Assembly: GCA_027117675.1 (NCBI GenBank)
Contig: JAJAYM010000363.1
Coordinates: 1-6,183 of the forward strand
From: Actinomycetes bacterium
GTDB lineage: Bacteria > Actinomycetota > Actinomycetes > JAHEKZ01
Length of the DNA: 6,183 nt
Direction of reading: 5' to 3'
The position numbers were made by a program, and so were the translations under genes. Positions 1 to 4,897 of the stretch are shown one piece after another (position 1 is the first letter of the stretch; each line of letters begins with the position of its first letter). The notes beneath the pieces are model-generated. The model searched no databases and was not told where the DNA came from. It saw only the letters and a program-made list of their open reading frames with translations.

Positions 1-391
1 CGCCCTTATGTCTGGCCTAACGGTGGTCGCCGGCTCGATGCGGAACGCAACAGCCGTGGCCAGATGGGTGACCGGGCGGTTCACCAGCATCGGCTTGGTG
101 CCCACCGGTGAAGAGTGGCCAGATGGAGCCATGCGCGTCTGCTATGAGGACATCATCGGTGCAGGTGCCATCGCAGCAGGGATTGCCGACCTGGGCGGTG
201 AAACCGGCATGTCGCCGGAGGTACGGGCCTCCGCCGCAGCCTTTCGGGCCAGATCGTCATTGGTCGAGGTTCCGTCGGGGCGCGACCTGGTCGACCGTGG
301 GTTTGCTGACGACGTGCGCCTTGCGGAGGAGTTGGACGCCGACAACGTCGTTCCGATTCTTCGCAACGGCCGTTACGTCGCAGCGGATTGA
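1..391 (+). CDS. 2-phosphosulfolactate phosphatase-like protein (ComB family), C-terminal part
   Basis: The frame is open to the left edge and ends in TGA at 389-391, so this is the 3' part of a longer gene. ComB proteins usually have about 220-250 residues, and roughly 129 are visible. The ATG at 8 is probably internal, since starting there would remove the first half of the domain. Family-like blocks in order are a G-S-M-R-N-A-T-A-V-A-R-W segment right at the left edge, PTGEEWPDGAMR about residues 32-43 from the ATG, YEDIIGAGAI soon after, and a C-terminal GRDLVDRGFADDVRLAEELD block followed by VVPIL. Characterised ComB hydrolyses 2-phosphosulfolactate to sulfolactate in archaeal coenzyme M synthesis. 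Actinobacteria carry homologues but are not generally known to make coenzyme M, so the true substrate here is unknown. The gene is convergent with the MarR gene 22 bp away. Family assignment is fairly secure and function is not. Confidence 0.8.
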   Translation, partial: ALMSGLTVVAGSMRNATAVARWVTGRFTSIGLVPTGEEWPDGAMRVCYEDIIGAGAIAAGIADLGGETGMSPEVRASAAAFRARSSLVEVPSGRDLVDRGFADDVRLAEELDADNVVPILRNGRYVAAD

Positions 392-413
392 CCGCTTCGC
401 CAGCCGGAAGGCC

Positions 414-941
414 TCAGCCGGGGTTGGGGTGGTCGAATGGGGCGAGCACCTGGCGCAGCAACGAGGCGAGTAGGTCGGCGTCGGCAACGCCGAGCTCAGC
501 CAAGATGGTCCGCTCATGGGCTAAGAGGTCGATCAGAGCTGCATCGACTTTGGCGGCGCCGGCCTCGGTGAGCTGCACCATCACGCTGCGACGGTCGTCG
601 AGGGACGGATGCCGCTCGACCAGCCCGCGAGCGGCCAGTCGGTCGATCCGGTTGGTCATCGTGCCCGAGGTGACCAGGGTCTGCTGGAGGAGTCGACCGG
701 GGGGTAGCCGGTAGGGGTCACCCGATCGTCTGAGGGCGGCGAGAACATCGAACTCCCAACCCTCCAGGCCGTGACGGCTGAACGCTTGTCCCCGGGCCCG
801 GTCGAGATGGCGCGCGAGGCGAGTGACCCTGCTCAGCACCTCGAGGGGCGCGACATCGAGGTCTGGGCGTTCGCGTCGCCACGCTGCGACGATGTCGTCG
901 ACCTCATCGCGCCCGGTCGCGGCGGTCTCGCCTTGCGTCAC
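414..941 (-). CDS. MarR-family transcriptional regulator
   Basis: This 175-residue protein is a winged-helix repressor or activator of the MarR type, a usual family length. An N-terminal helical dimerisation part (W21, then PDLD at 26-29, then VLSRVTRLARHLDR at 35-48) leads to the DNA-binding domain. The recognition region is about residues 79-103 (LLQQTLVTSGTMTNRIDRLA), and the wing carries the hallmark D115-D116-R117-R118-S119 followed by V-x-L-T-x-A-G. The start is GTG at 941-939. It overlaps the TGA of the upstream membrane-protein gene in a GTGA arrangement, and no strong ribosome binding site precedes it, so translation probably depends on the upstream gene. MarR proteins often regulate their own operon and respond to phenolic ligands or oxidants. 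No cysteine redox switch is present. The ligand is unknown, and the partner membrane protein gives no hint of a transported substrate. Confidence 0.93.
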   Translation of the reverse strand: MTQGETAATGRDEVDDIVAAWRRERPDLDVAPLEVLSRVTRLARHLDRARGQAFSRHGLEGWEFDVLAALRRSGDPYRLPPGRLLQQTLVTSGTMTNRIDRLAARGLVERHPSLDDRRSVMVQLTEAGAAKVDAALIDLLAHERTILAELGVADADLLASLLRQVLAPFDHPNPG

Positions 942-1423
942 GACGTCGTGTCTATCCCGAACCAGTCGCTGACCTGGTCACTCATGCATTGGTCGTAGGT
1001 GGCTTGGGTGGTCGAGACACGTTTGCAGTACTCATCGGCATCCTGCGTTCTGCCGATCAGCGCGAGGAACGCGATGCTGATCACGATTCCGACCAGCAAC
1101 GCGAGGGCGCTGACGATGGTGGCGGCAATCGCCAGCCCAGCCGGACGACCGGACTTCTTGGCCGAAACCCAGGCGATGACGCCGAGGATGAGTGCGATCA
1201 GTGCTGCAGCCCCACCGACGAACGGGAACCAGCAGATGATGAGCGCGATAATGGCCACGACGAGTGCGACGATCGAGAGCGCGCCGGCTCCCGGCTTAGG
1301 CGCTTGCCCGCCTGGGTAGCCAGCGGCCGGATAGGTGGGGGCGGGGTATCCCGCAGGCGGCGGCGGAGGGTAGCCACCAGCAGGTGGAACGGCGTACGGG
1401 TCTTGGGGTGTCTGATCGCTCAT
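938..1423 (-). CDS. Small proline-rich membrane protein (DUF4190-like)
   Basis: The protein has 161 residues. Residues 1-45 are a Pro/Gly/Tyr-rich, probably disordered cytosolic tail with repeated GYP-type units (near 17, 25 and 35). Three hydrophobic segments follow at about 48-69, 71-87 and 96-123, with a basic loop K89-K90-S-G-R93 between the second and third. The C-terminal 37 residues are polar, end in a WFGIDTTS tail and contain C133 and C146. This is the layout of actinobacterial DUF4190-type proteins, which have no established biochemical role. The ATG at 1423-1421 starts the proline-rich tail. The frame remains open for 22 more codons upstream, but those are unlike the family, and no Shine-Dalgarno sequence lies before either start. 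A leaderless transcript is likely (see 1431-1436). The stop codon overlaps the MarR start by 4 nt. The pairing suggests coexpression but does not reveal function. Confidence 0.85.
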   Translation of the reverse strand: MSDQTPQDPYAVPPAGGYPPPPPAGYPAPTYPAAGYPGGQAPKPGAGALSIVALVVAIIALIICWFPFVGGAAALIALILGVIAWVSAKKSGRPAGLAIAATIVSALALLVGIVISIAFLALIGRTQDADEYCKRVSTTQATYDQCMSDQVSDWFGIDTTS

Positions 1424-1429
1424 GAGCAG

Positions 1430-1443
1430 CACGCTAGTGCGTG
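1430..1443. promoter_or_regulatory. Small palindrome, candidate operator of the membrane protein/MarR pair
   Basis: CACGC and GCGTG arms (1430-1434 and 1439-1443) flank 4 nt. The site lies 7 nt before the membrane-protein ATG and covers the predicted -10 hexamer. MarR dimers bind short palindromes and often repress their own operon, so this is a reasonable but unproven operator. The 5-bp arms are short for a MarR site, and chance is not excluded. Confidence 0.35.
1431..1436 (-). promoter_or_regulatory. Candidate -10 box of a leaderless promoter
   Basis: Read on the minus strand the hexamer is TAGCGT, which fits the actinobacterial TANNNT rule. Exactly 7 nt separate it from the ATG at 1423, placing the predicted transcription start on the A of the start codon. 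There is no good -35 element at 16-19 nt and no Shine-Dalgarno sequence, both of which suit leaderless mRNAs. The desaturase/TetR genes could also read through the 66-bp gap, where I see no convincing terminator. Confidence 0.4.
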
Positions 1444-1489
1444 GCCGGTGGTCATGGAGGGAGCGACATCCGGCGCGCACCCCCAACAA

Positions 1490-2122
1490 CTAGACATCCG
1501 CGGAGAGCTTGGGCTTGGCCTCAAGACCTCGCAATCCGTTCCAGCTGAGATTGACCAGGTGTGCCGCCACGTCCGCCTTCTTGGGCTTGCGGACATCGAC
1601 CCACCACTGGCCGGTCAGGGCGACCATTCCCACCAGCATCTGTGAGTACATCGGCGCGAACTTTGCATCCAGGCCCCTCGCCTTGAACTCGCCGGCGAGT
1701 AGGTGTTCGACCTGTCCGGCGATATCAACGATCAAGCTGGCGAAGGTGCCCGTCGAGGTAGCGACGGGTGAGTCGCGTACGAGGATGCGGAAGCCGTCGG
1801 TGTCTTGCTCGATGTAGGTGAGCAGGGCGAGAGCGGCCTGTTCGAGCAGGCGACGCGGGTGGTCTCCGGTCAGGGCCCCCTCCACCATTCCCAACAGCTT
1901 TTGCATCTCGCGATCGACGATGACGGCGTATAGGCCCTCTTTGCCGCCAAAGTGTTCGTAGACGACCGGCTTGGACACCCCCGCCTTGGCGGCGATCTCT
2001 TCCACCGATGTCGCCTCATAGCCGCGTTCGGCAAAGAGCGTGCGCCCCACCTGCAACAACTGCTCACGACGGGCAGCGCTCGTCATCCGGGAGCGTCGCC
2101 GCTCCAGGGGTTGCTCACTCAT
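1490..2122 (-). CDS. TetR/AcrR-family transcriptional regulator
   Basis: The 210-residue protein has normal length for the family. The N-terminal TetR domain is clear: R18-x-x-L-L-x-x-G-R-x-L-F30-A-x-x-G-Y35-x-x-T38-S-V, then I43-A-A-K-A-G-V-S-K-P-V-V-Y55-x-H57-F58-x-x-K61-E-x-L-Y65. This is the helix-turn-helix at about 40-59 and the helix after it. The rest (about 75-210) is the all-helical ligand-binding and dimerisation part, typically variable. The ATG at 2122-2120 overlaps the TGA of the desaturase gene (ATGA), so the two are cotranscribed and probably translationally coupled. An internal Met13 (2086) is a possible alternative start but has no ribosome binding site. Linkage to a fatty-acid desaturase suggests control of unsaturated fatty acid synthesis, with an acyl-CoA or fatty acid as a plausible effector. 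The palindrome at 3082-3118 is the obvious candidate binding site. The effector and site are inference. Confidence 0.93.
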   Translation of the reverse strand: MSEQPLERRRSRMTSAARREQLLQVGRTLFAERGYEATSVEEIAAKAGVSKPVVYEHFGGKEGLYAVIVDREMQKLLGMVEGALTGDHPRRLLEQAALALLTYIEQDTDGFRILVRDSPVATSTGTFASLIVDIAGQVEHLLAGEFKARGLDAKFAPMYSQMLVGMVALTGQWWVDVRKPKKADVAAHLVNLSWNGLRGLEAKPKLSADV

Positions 2123-3066
2123 GAGGCGCGGCGCGCCTCGATGCGTTCGGTCTTCGGCCAGCGGACGTCCCACACCCAGCCGGCCTTCTCCATCCAGGCG
2201 ATGAGGCGGGCGCTGATGTCGATCTGGCCCTTCTCGACGCCGTGCCTGGCGCATGTGGGATCGGCGTGATGCAAGTTGTGCCAACTCTCGCCGAGGGATG
2301 GGATGGCGAGCCACCACACGTTGCCTGATCGGTCGCGTGACTTGAACGGACGGTTCCCCATGACGTGGCAGATCGAGTTGATCGACCAGGTGATGTGGTG
2401 CACCAGTGCGATTCGTACGAAGCCGCCCCAGAAGAGGCCGGTGAAGAAGCCCCACCATGACCACGTGATCAGCGCTCCGAGAACCGCTGGGAGAAGGACG
2501 GACGTGATGACGATCCACCCGAATCCGTTCGACACCCGACGCATTGCTGGCTCGTCGACGAGGTCGGGGGCGTACTTGCGGGTGGGCGTCTGCTCGACGT
2601 CGAAGAACCATCCCATGTGAGCGAAGTACAGCCCCTTGAGCAACGCGGGGAGTGATTCACCGAAGCGCCAGGGTGAGTGTGGGTCACCCTCCTTGTCGCT
2701 GAACGCGTGGTGCTTGCGGTGGTCGGCAACCCAGCGGTCGAGTGGGCCTTCGATGGCGAGACTGCCGGCGATCGCCAGCATGACGCGAACCCACTGCTTG
2801 GCCTTGAACGCACCGTGCGTGAAGTGGCGATGGAAGCCGACAGTGATGCCGGCTGCGCTGATGAAATAGAAGGCGACCAAGAGCGCGATGTCGACCGGAC
2901 CGACGAATCCACCCCACGCCAGGGGGATCGCGAGCGCCACAGCAAGCGGGGGCACGACGATGAAGTAGTAGAGCCAAAACACGTGCACCGGGGTCTGTTC
3001 GGCTGGCGCATCGACGGCAGACGGGTCGGGTGGCGGGTTGTGAAGGTCGGTAAGCTCAATGGTCAC
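2119..3066 (-). CDS. Membrane acyl-CoA desaturase (delta-9/stearoyl-CoA desaturase type)
   Basis: This 315-residue integral membrane di-iron enzyme should insert a double bond into saturated acyl chains, using O2 and an electron donor. All three histidine clusters are present: HRHFTH (79-84), HRKHH (116-120, followed by DPHSP at 128-132) and HNLHH (263-267). It also has the HH(223-224)-x-T-W-S-x-N-S-x-x-H234 block typical of the stearoyl-CoA desaturase branch. Hydrophobic segments lie at about 29-56, 58-78, 182-200 and 202-222. There is no fused cytochrome b5 or ferredoxin domain, so an external reductase is needed and is not in the window. The start is GTG at 3066. GAGAGGAAG (3082-3074) supplies a Shine-Dalgarno with 9 nt between AGGA and GTG. 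The frame stays open further upstream through the tRNA region, but that extension is not credible. It is first in an operon with tetR and probably controls membrane fluidity or lipid composition. Confidence 0.95.
   Translation of the reverse strand: MTIELTDLHNPPPDPSAVDAPAEQTPVHVFWLYYFIVVPPLAVALAIPLAWGGFVGPVDIALLVAFYFISAAGITVGFHRHFTHGAFKAKQWVRVMLAIAGSLAIEGPLDRWVADHRKHHAFSDKEGDPHSPWRFGESLPALLKGLYFAHMGWFFDVEQTPTRKYAPDLVDEPAMRRVSNGFGWIVITSVLLPAVLGALITWSWWGFFTGLFWGGFVRIALVHHITWSINSICHVMGNRPFKSRDRSGNVWWLAIPSLGESWHNLHHADPTCARHGVEKGQIDISARLIAWMEKAGWVWDVRWPKTERIEARRAS
2123..2139. repeat. Perfect 8-bp inverted repeat at the desaturase-tetR junction
   Basis: Arms of 8 nt (2123-2130 and 2132-2139) surround one central base. 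All bases are G, C, A or T within the last codons of the desaturase, encoding its EARRAS end. In RNA it would form a very GC-rich hairpin ending exactly at the base before the tetR ATG. The only purine-rich GAGG that could serve tetR lies in one arm. This could damp independent initiation at tetR and enforce coupling to desaturase translation. GC-rich coding DNA makes such repeats more likely by chance. Confidence 0.5.
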
Positions 3067-3073
3067 TGATGTA

Positions 3074-3082
3074 CTTCCTCTC
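3074..3082 (-). promoter_or_regulatory. Ribosome binding site of the desaturase gene
   Basis: Minus-strand GAGAGGAAG gives a strong Shine-Dalgarno match with its AGGA core 9 nt before the GTG at 3066. It decides the start in an otherwise long open frame. Confidence 0.75.
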
Positions 3083-3118
3083 AAGTTACTCAACCGTAAC
3101 CTACGGTTCCGTAACTTG
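3082..3118. promoter_or_regulatory. Nested 37-bp palindrome, candidate TetR operator
   Basis: Outer arms CAAGTTAC (3082-3089) and GTAACTTG (3111-3118) are perfect complements. Inner arms AACCGTA (3092-3098) and TACGGTT (3102-3108) are also perfect, and both pairs share a centre at 3100. Thirty of 37 positions are symmetric. A second dyad, TACGG-TT-CCGTA (3102-3113), is offset within it, and CCGTAAC occurs twice as a direct repeat (3094-3100, 3109-3115). It covers the predicted desaturase promoter from the -35 region to near the transcription start. A length near 37 bp suits two TetR dimers, on overlapping or opposite faces. The TetR encoded in the same operon is the likely ligand, by position only. 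Confidence 0.7.
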
Positions 3119-3122
3119 TCCA
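3093..3122 (-). promoter_or_regulatory. Predicted promoter of the desaturase-tetR operon
   Basis: On the minus strand TGGACA (3122-3117) resembles the TTGACA -35 in five of six positions. It is 18 nt from TACGGT (3098-3093), which fits TANNNT. Transcription would begin near 3086, leaving a leader of about 20 nt with the Shine-Dalgarno sequence. The palindrome at 3082-3118 overlaps nearly all of it, so a bound repressor would block polymerase. Confidence 0.5.
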
Positions 3123-3156
3123 CCGTGGCGCTGTGCCGACCCCCACGTCCGCTCGT

Positions 3157-3162
3157 TAGGAT
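3157..3162 (+). promoter_or_regulatory. Predicted -10 box of the tRNA-Gln promoter
   Basis: TAGGAT is a good actinobacterial -10 and lies 15 nt before the mature tRNA start, leaving a leader of roughly 8-9 nt, normal for a tRNA gene. The -35 region (about 3133-3140) is poor. It is divergent from, and does not overlap, the desaturase promoter. Confidence 0.5.
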
Positions 3163-3177
3163 CGCCTGCGACTCCGT

Positions 3178-3248
3178 TCCCGGGTCGTCTAAGGGCAGGA
3201 CAACGGGTTTTGGTCCCGTGAATGGGGGTTCGAATCCTCCCCCGGGAG
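3178..3248 (+). tRNA. tRNA-Gln (anticodon UUG)
   Basis: The full cloverleaf can be folded by eye. The acceptor stem is TCCCGGG (3178-3184) with CCCGGGA (3241-3247). The D stem is GTC/GAC (3187-3189, 3199-3201). The anticodon stem is ACGGG/CCCGT (3203-3207, 3215-3219) with loop TTTTGGT, so the anticodon is TTG at 3210-3212. The variable loop is 4 nt. The T stem is GGGGG/CCTCC (3224-3228, 3236-3240, one G-U pair) around loop TTCGAAT. The discriminator is G3248. The U1-A72 first pair and G73 are recognised identity features of bacterial tRNA-Gln. The encoded 3' end is GCC rather than CCA, so CCA must be added by nucleotidyltransferase. It decodes CAA, the minor glutamine codon in a high-GC genome, and possibly CAG by wobble. 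Confidence 0.96.
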
Positions 3249-3270
3249 CCCCGACCTTTCGGTGGCGCGG

Positions 3271-3291
3271 TGCCGGGCCTGATCCCCGGTA
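3271..3291 (+). terminator. Hairpin after tRNA-Gln, possible terminator
   Basis: TGCCGGG (3271-3277) pairs with CCCGGTA (3285-3291), with one G-U pair, around a 7-nt loop. No T-run follows, which is common for actinobacterial terminators but weakens the call. It may separate the tRNA transcript from glmU, or act only in 3' processing. Confidence 0.35.
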
Positions 3292-3295
3292 TCCT
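3290..3295 (+). promoter_or_regulatory. Weak candidate -10 box for glmU
   Basis: TATCCT fits TANNNT and would start transcription near 3302, leaving a leader of about 45 nt. No matching -35 is visible, and the hexamer partly overlaps the hairpin at 3271-3291. glmU may instead be read from upstream. Confidence 0.25.
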
Positions 3296-3332
3296 GCGCT
3301 CGGCTCAACTACCTGAGTCACCGCCCCCCGCC

Positions 3333-3337
3333 AGGAG
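3333..3337 (+). promoter_or_regulatory. Ribosome binding site of glmU
   Basis: AGGAG lies 9 nt before GTG at 3347 and favours that start over the in-frame GTG at 3371, which has no such site. Confidence 0.75.
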
Positions 3338-3346
3338 CCCGCCACA

Positions 3347-3382
3347 GTGTCCCTGCCAGCGTCCTTGCCAGTGTCCCTGCGC
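3347..3382 (+). repeat. Three imperfect 12-bp tandem units at the glmU start
   Basis: GTGTCCCTGCCA, GCGTCCTTGCCA and GTGTCCCTGCGC follow one another directly, the first containing the GTG start. They encode SLPA, SLPV and SLRR just ahead of the conserved nucleotidyltransferase fold. The units differ at 2-4 positions, which suggests a small past duplication that lengthened a dispensable N-terminus. Confidence 0.7.
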
Positions 3383-4897
3383 CGCCCGGCCGCCGTGATC
3401 GTCTTGGCCGCAGGCGAGGGCACCCGAATGCAGTCGAAGACCCCGAAGGTGCTCCACGAGTTCCTCGGGCGCAGTCTGCTCGGACACGTGCTCACGGCCT
3501 GCCAGCCCCTTGCCGCTGACACCACGGTCGTGGTGGTCGGTCACGGACGGGAGGCGGTCAGCACCCACCTCCGCGGCCTCGCCCCGGATGCGATCGCCGT
3601 CGTGCAGGCTGAACAACACGGAACCGGCCACGCGGTACGGATGGCCGTTGACGCCGTCCCGGCGCTTTCCGGGACCGTGGTCGTGGTGTGCGGGGACACC
3701 CCGCTCCTGACCGCCGAGACGCTGCGCAAACTTACGATCCACCACGACGACCGCCAAGCGTTGGTCACGGTCTTGACGGCGCGGTTGGACGACCCAACGG
3801 GGTATGGACGCATCGTGCGCAGCGCCGACGGCTTCGTGCGAGGAATCGTCGAGGAGCGCGACGCTGACGAGCAGACCCTTCTGATCGACGAGATCAATGC
3901 CGGTATCTACGCGTTCGAGGCATCGACACTGCGGGCCGCTCTCGCCCTGCTGTCGACTGACAACAGCCAGGGCGAGGAGTACCTCACCGACGTCATCGGC
4001 GGCCTCGACGGCGGAGGTGGCCGGGTCGACGCCTTGGTGGTTGAGGACGCGCGCGAGGTCATGGGCGTCAACGACCGGGTGCAGTTGGCCGAGGCAAGAG
4101 CGGCCATGCGTGACCGCATCAACCATGGGTGGATGCGGGCTGGCGTCAGCATCATCGACCCGGCAACGACCGTGATCGACGTCGCAGTCCACCTCGAGCC
4201 TGACGCAGTAATCGCGCCATGGACGTTGCTCGAAGGCTCGACGACCGTGGCGGCAGGTGCGGAAGTGGGGCCAGGGTCGCATCTCACCGACTCAACGGTC
4301 GGTGCCAACGCCACGGTGCGGTTCACCACCGCCGACCGCGCTGTCATCGGCGATGATGCCAGCATTGGCCCCTACACGTATCTGCGGCCCGGCACTGTCC
4401 TTGGTCGCGGTGCCAGGGTCGGCGCCTTCGTCGAAGCCAAGAACGTCACCGTGGGCGAGGGGTCGAAGATTACCCATCTCTCCTACGTGGGTGACGCTGA
4501 GATCGGCGTCGGCTCGAATATCGGCGCTACCACGGTCTTCGTGAACTACGACGGTGTCGCCAAGCATCGCACCGTGATCGGTGACCACGTACGGATCGGT
4601 AGTGACACGATGCTGGTGGCCCCAGTCACCATCGGGGACGGTGCCTACACCGCGGCCGGCTCGGTGATCACCGACAGTGTCCCAGCCGGCGCGATGGCCG
4701 TTGGAAGAGCCAGGCAGCGCACGATCCGCGACTGGGTATTGCGCAAGCGCCGCGGTTCGGCTTCCGCGCTGGCCGCAGAGCAAGCTCACCTGTTGGCCGA
4801 CGAACAGCCCACCGATGACACAGTGCGAGCAACAGGGGAGAATGGCCGAGCGGGATCAGGCGACGGTCGCGACGAACCGGAAGGCACTGACTCATGA
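3347..4897 (+). CDS. glmU: Bifunctional GlmU: GlcN-1-P acetyltransferase / GlcNAc-1-P uridyltransferase
   Basis: This 516-residue cytosolic enzyme acetylates glucosamine-1-phosphate and then transfers UMP to give UDP-GlcNAc, the precursor of peptidoglycan and cell-envelope glycans. N-terminal nucleotidyltransferase motifs: LAAGEGTRM (20-28) with PK (33-34), QAEQHGTGHA (87-96), GDTPLL (116-121), DPTGYGRIVR (149-158), EINAGIYAF (182-190), NSQGEEYLTD (206-215) and EVMGVNDR (237-244). From about 265 comes the left-handed beta-helix of hexapeptide repeats: IGPYTYLRPGT (340-350), EAKN (363-366), then H377 in KITHLSYVGDAEIG, equivalent to the catalytic His of the E. coli acetyltransferase, then the NYDG segment. 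A basic DWVLRKRR stretch precedes a disordered acidic/Gly tail of about 55 residues, so it is longer than the E. coli enzyme (456). GTG at 3347 is chosen for its AGGAG. The stop overlaps prs (ATGA). Confidence 0.98.
   Translation: MSLPASLPVSLRRPAAVIVLAAGEGTRMQSKTPKVLHEFLGRSLLGHVLTACQPLAADTTVVVVGHGREAVSTHLRGLAPDAIAVVQAEQHGTGHAVRMAVDAVPALSGTVVVVCGDTPLLTAETLRKLTIHHDDRQALVTVLTARLDDPTGYGRIVRSADGFVRGIVEERDADEQTLLIDEINAGIYAFEASTLRAALALLSTDNSQGEEYLTDVIGGLDGGGGRVDALVVEDAREVMGVNDRVQLAEARAAMRDRINHGWMRAGVSIIDPATTVIDVAVHLEPDAVIAPWTLLEGSTTVAAGAEVGPGSHLTDSTVGANATVRFTTADRAVIGDDASIGPYTYLRPGTVLGRGARVGAFVEAKNVTVGEGSKITHLSYVGDAEIGVGSNIGATTVFVNYDGVAKHRTVIGDHVRIGSDTMLVAPVTIGDGAYTAAGSVITDSVPAGAMAVGRARQRTIRDWVLRKRRGSASALAAEQAHLLADEQPTDDTVRATGENGRAGSGDGRDEPEGTDS
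4879..4884 (+). promoter_or_regulatory. Ribosome binding site of prs within glmU
   Basis: GGAAGG lies 9 nt before the prs ATG at 4894, inside the last glmU codons. prs can therefore be initiated directly as well as by coupling at the ATGA overlap. Confidence 0.6.

Noticed and set aside
401..421. A bidirectional terminator between the convergent ComB-like and MarR genes
   Set aside because: The two CAGCCGG copies are direct repeats. Only CCGG and AGGCCT are self-complementary, giving a weak 4-bp stem in a 22-bp gap.
1424..1489. The membrane protein starting at 1489 instead of 1423
   Set aside because: The extra 22 residues are basic and unlike the Pro/Gly/Tyr-rich tail, and there is no ribosome binding site. 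The ATG at 1423 opens the usual tail.
989..1645. A 218-residue plus-strand reading frame opposite the membrane-protein gene
   Set aside because: Its composition (many Asp, Arg and Gly) is that of an antisense shadow, it has no domain, and it spans two well-supported minus-strand genes.
2123..2611. An N-terminal extension of TetR upstream of 2122
   Set aside because: The extra residues lie in another frame of the desaturase and resemble no domain. The TetR domain begins right after the ATG at 2122.
3067..3525. An N-terminal extension of the desaturase, because the frame stays open upstream on the minus strand
   Set aside because: It would run antisense through the tRNA gene and into glmU. 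The GTG at 3066 has a good ribosome binding site, and the protein from there has normal family length.
3305..4282. A long minus-strand reading frame opposite glmU
   Set aside because: It is a high-GC shadow of glmU with repetitive His/Asp/Val/Gly composition, no recognisable domain and no initiation signal.
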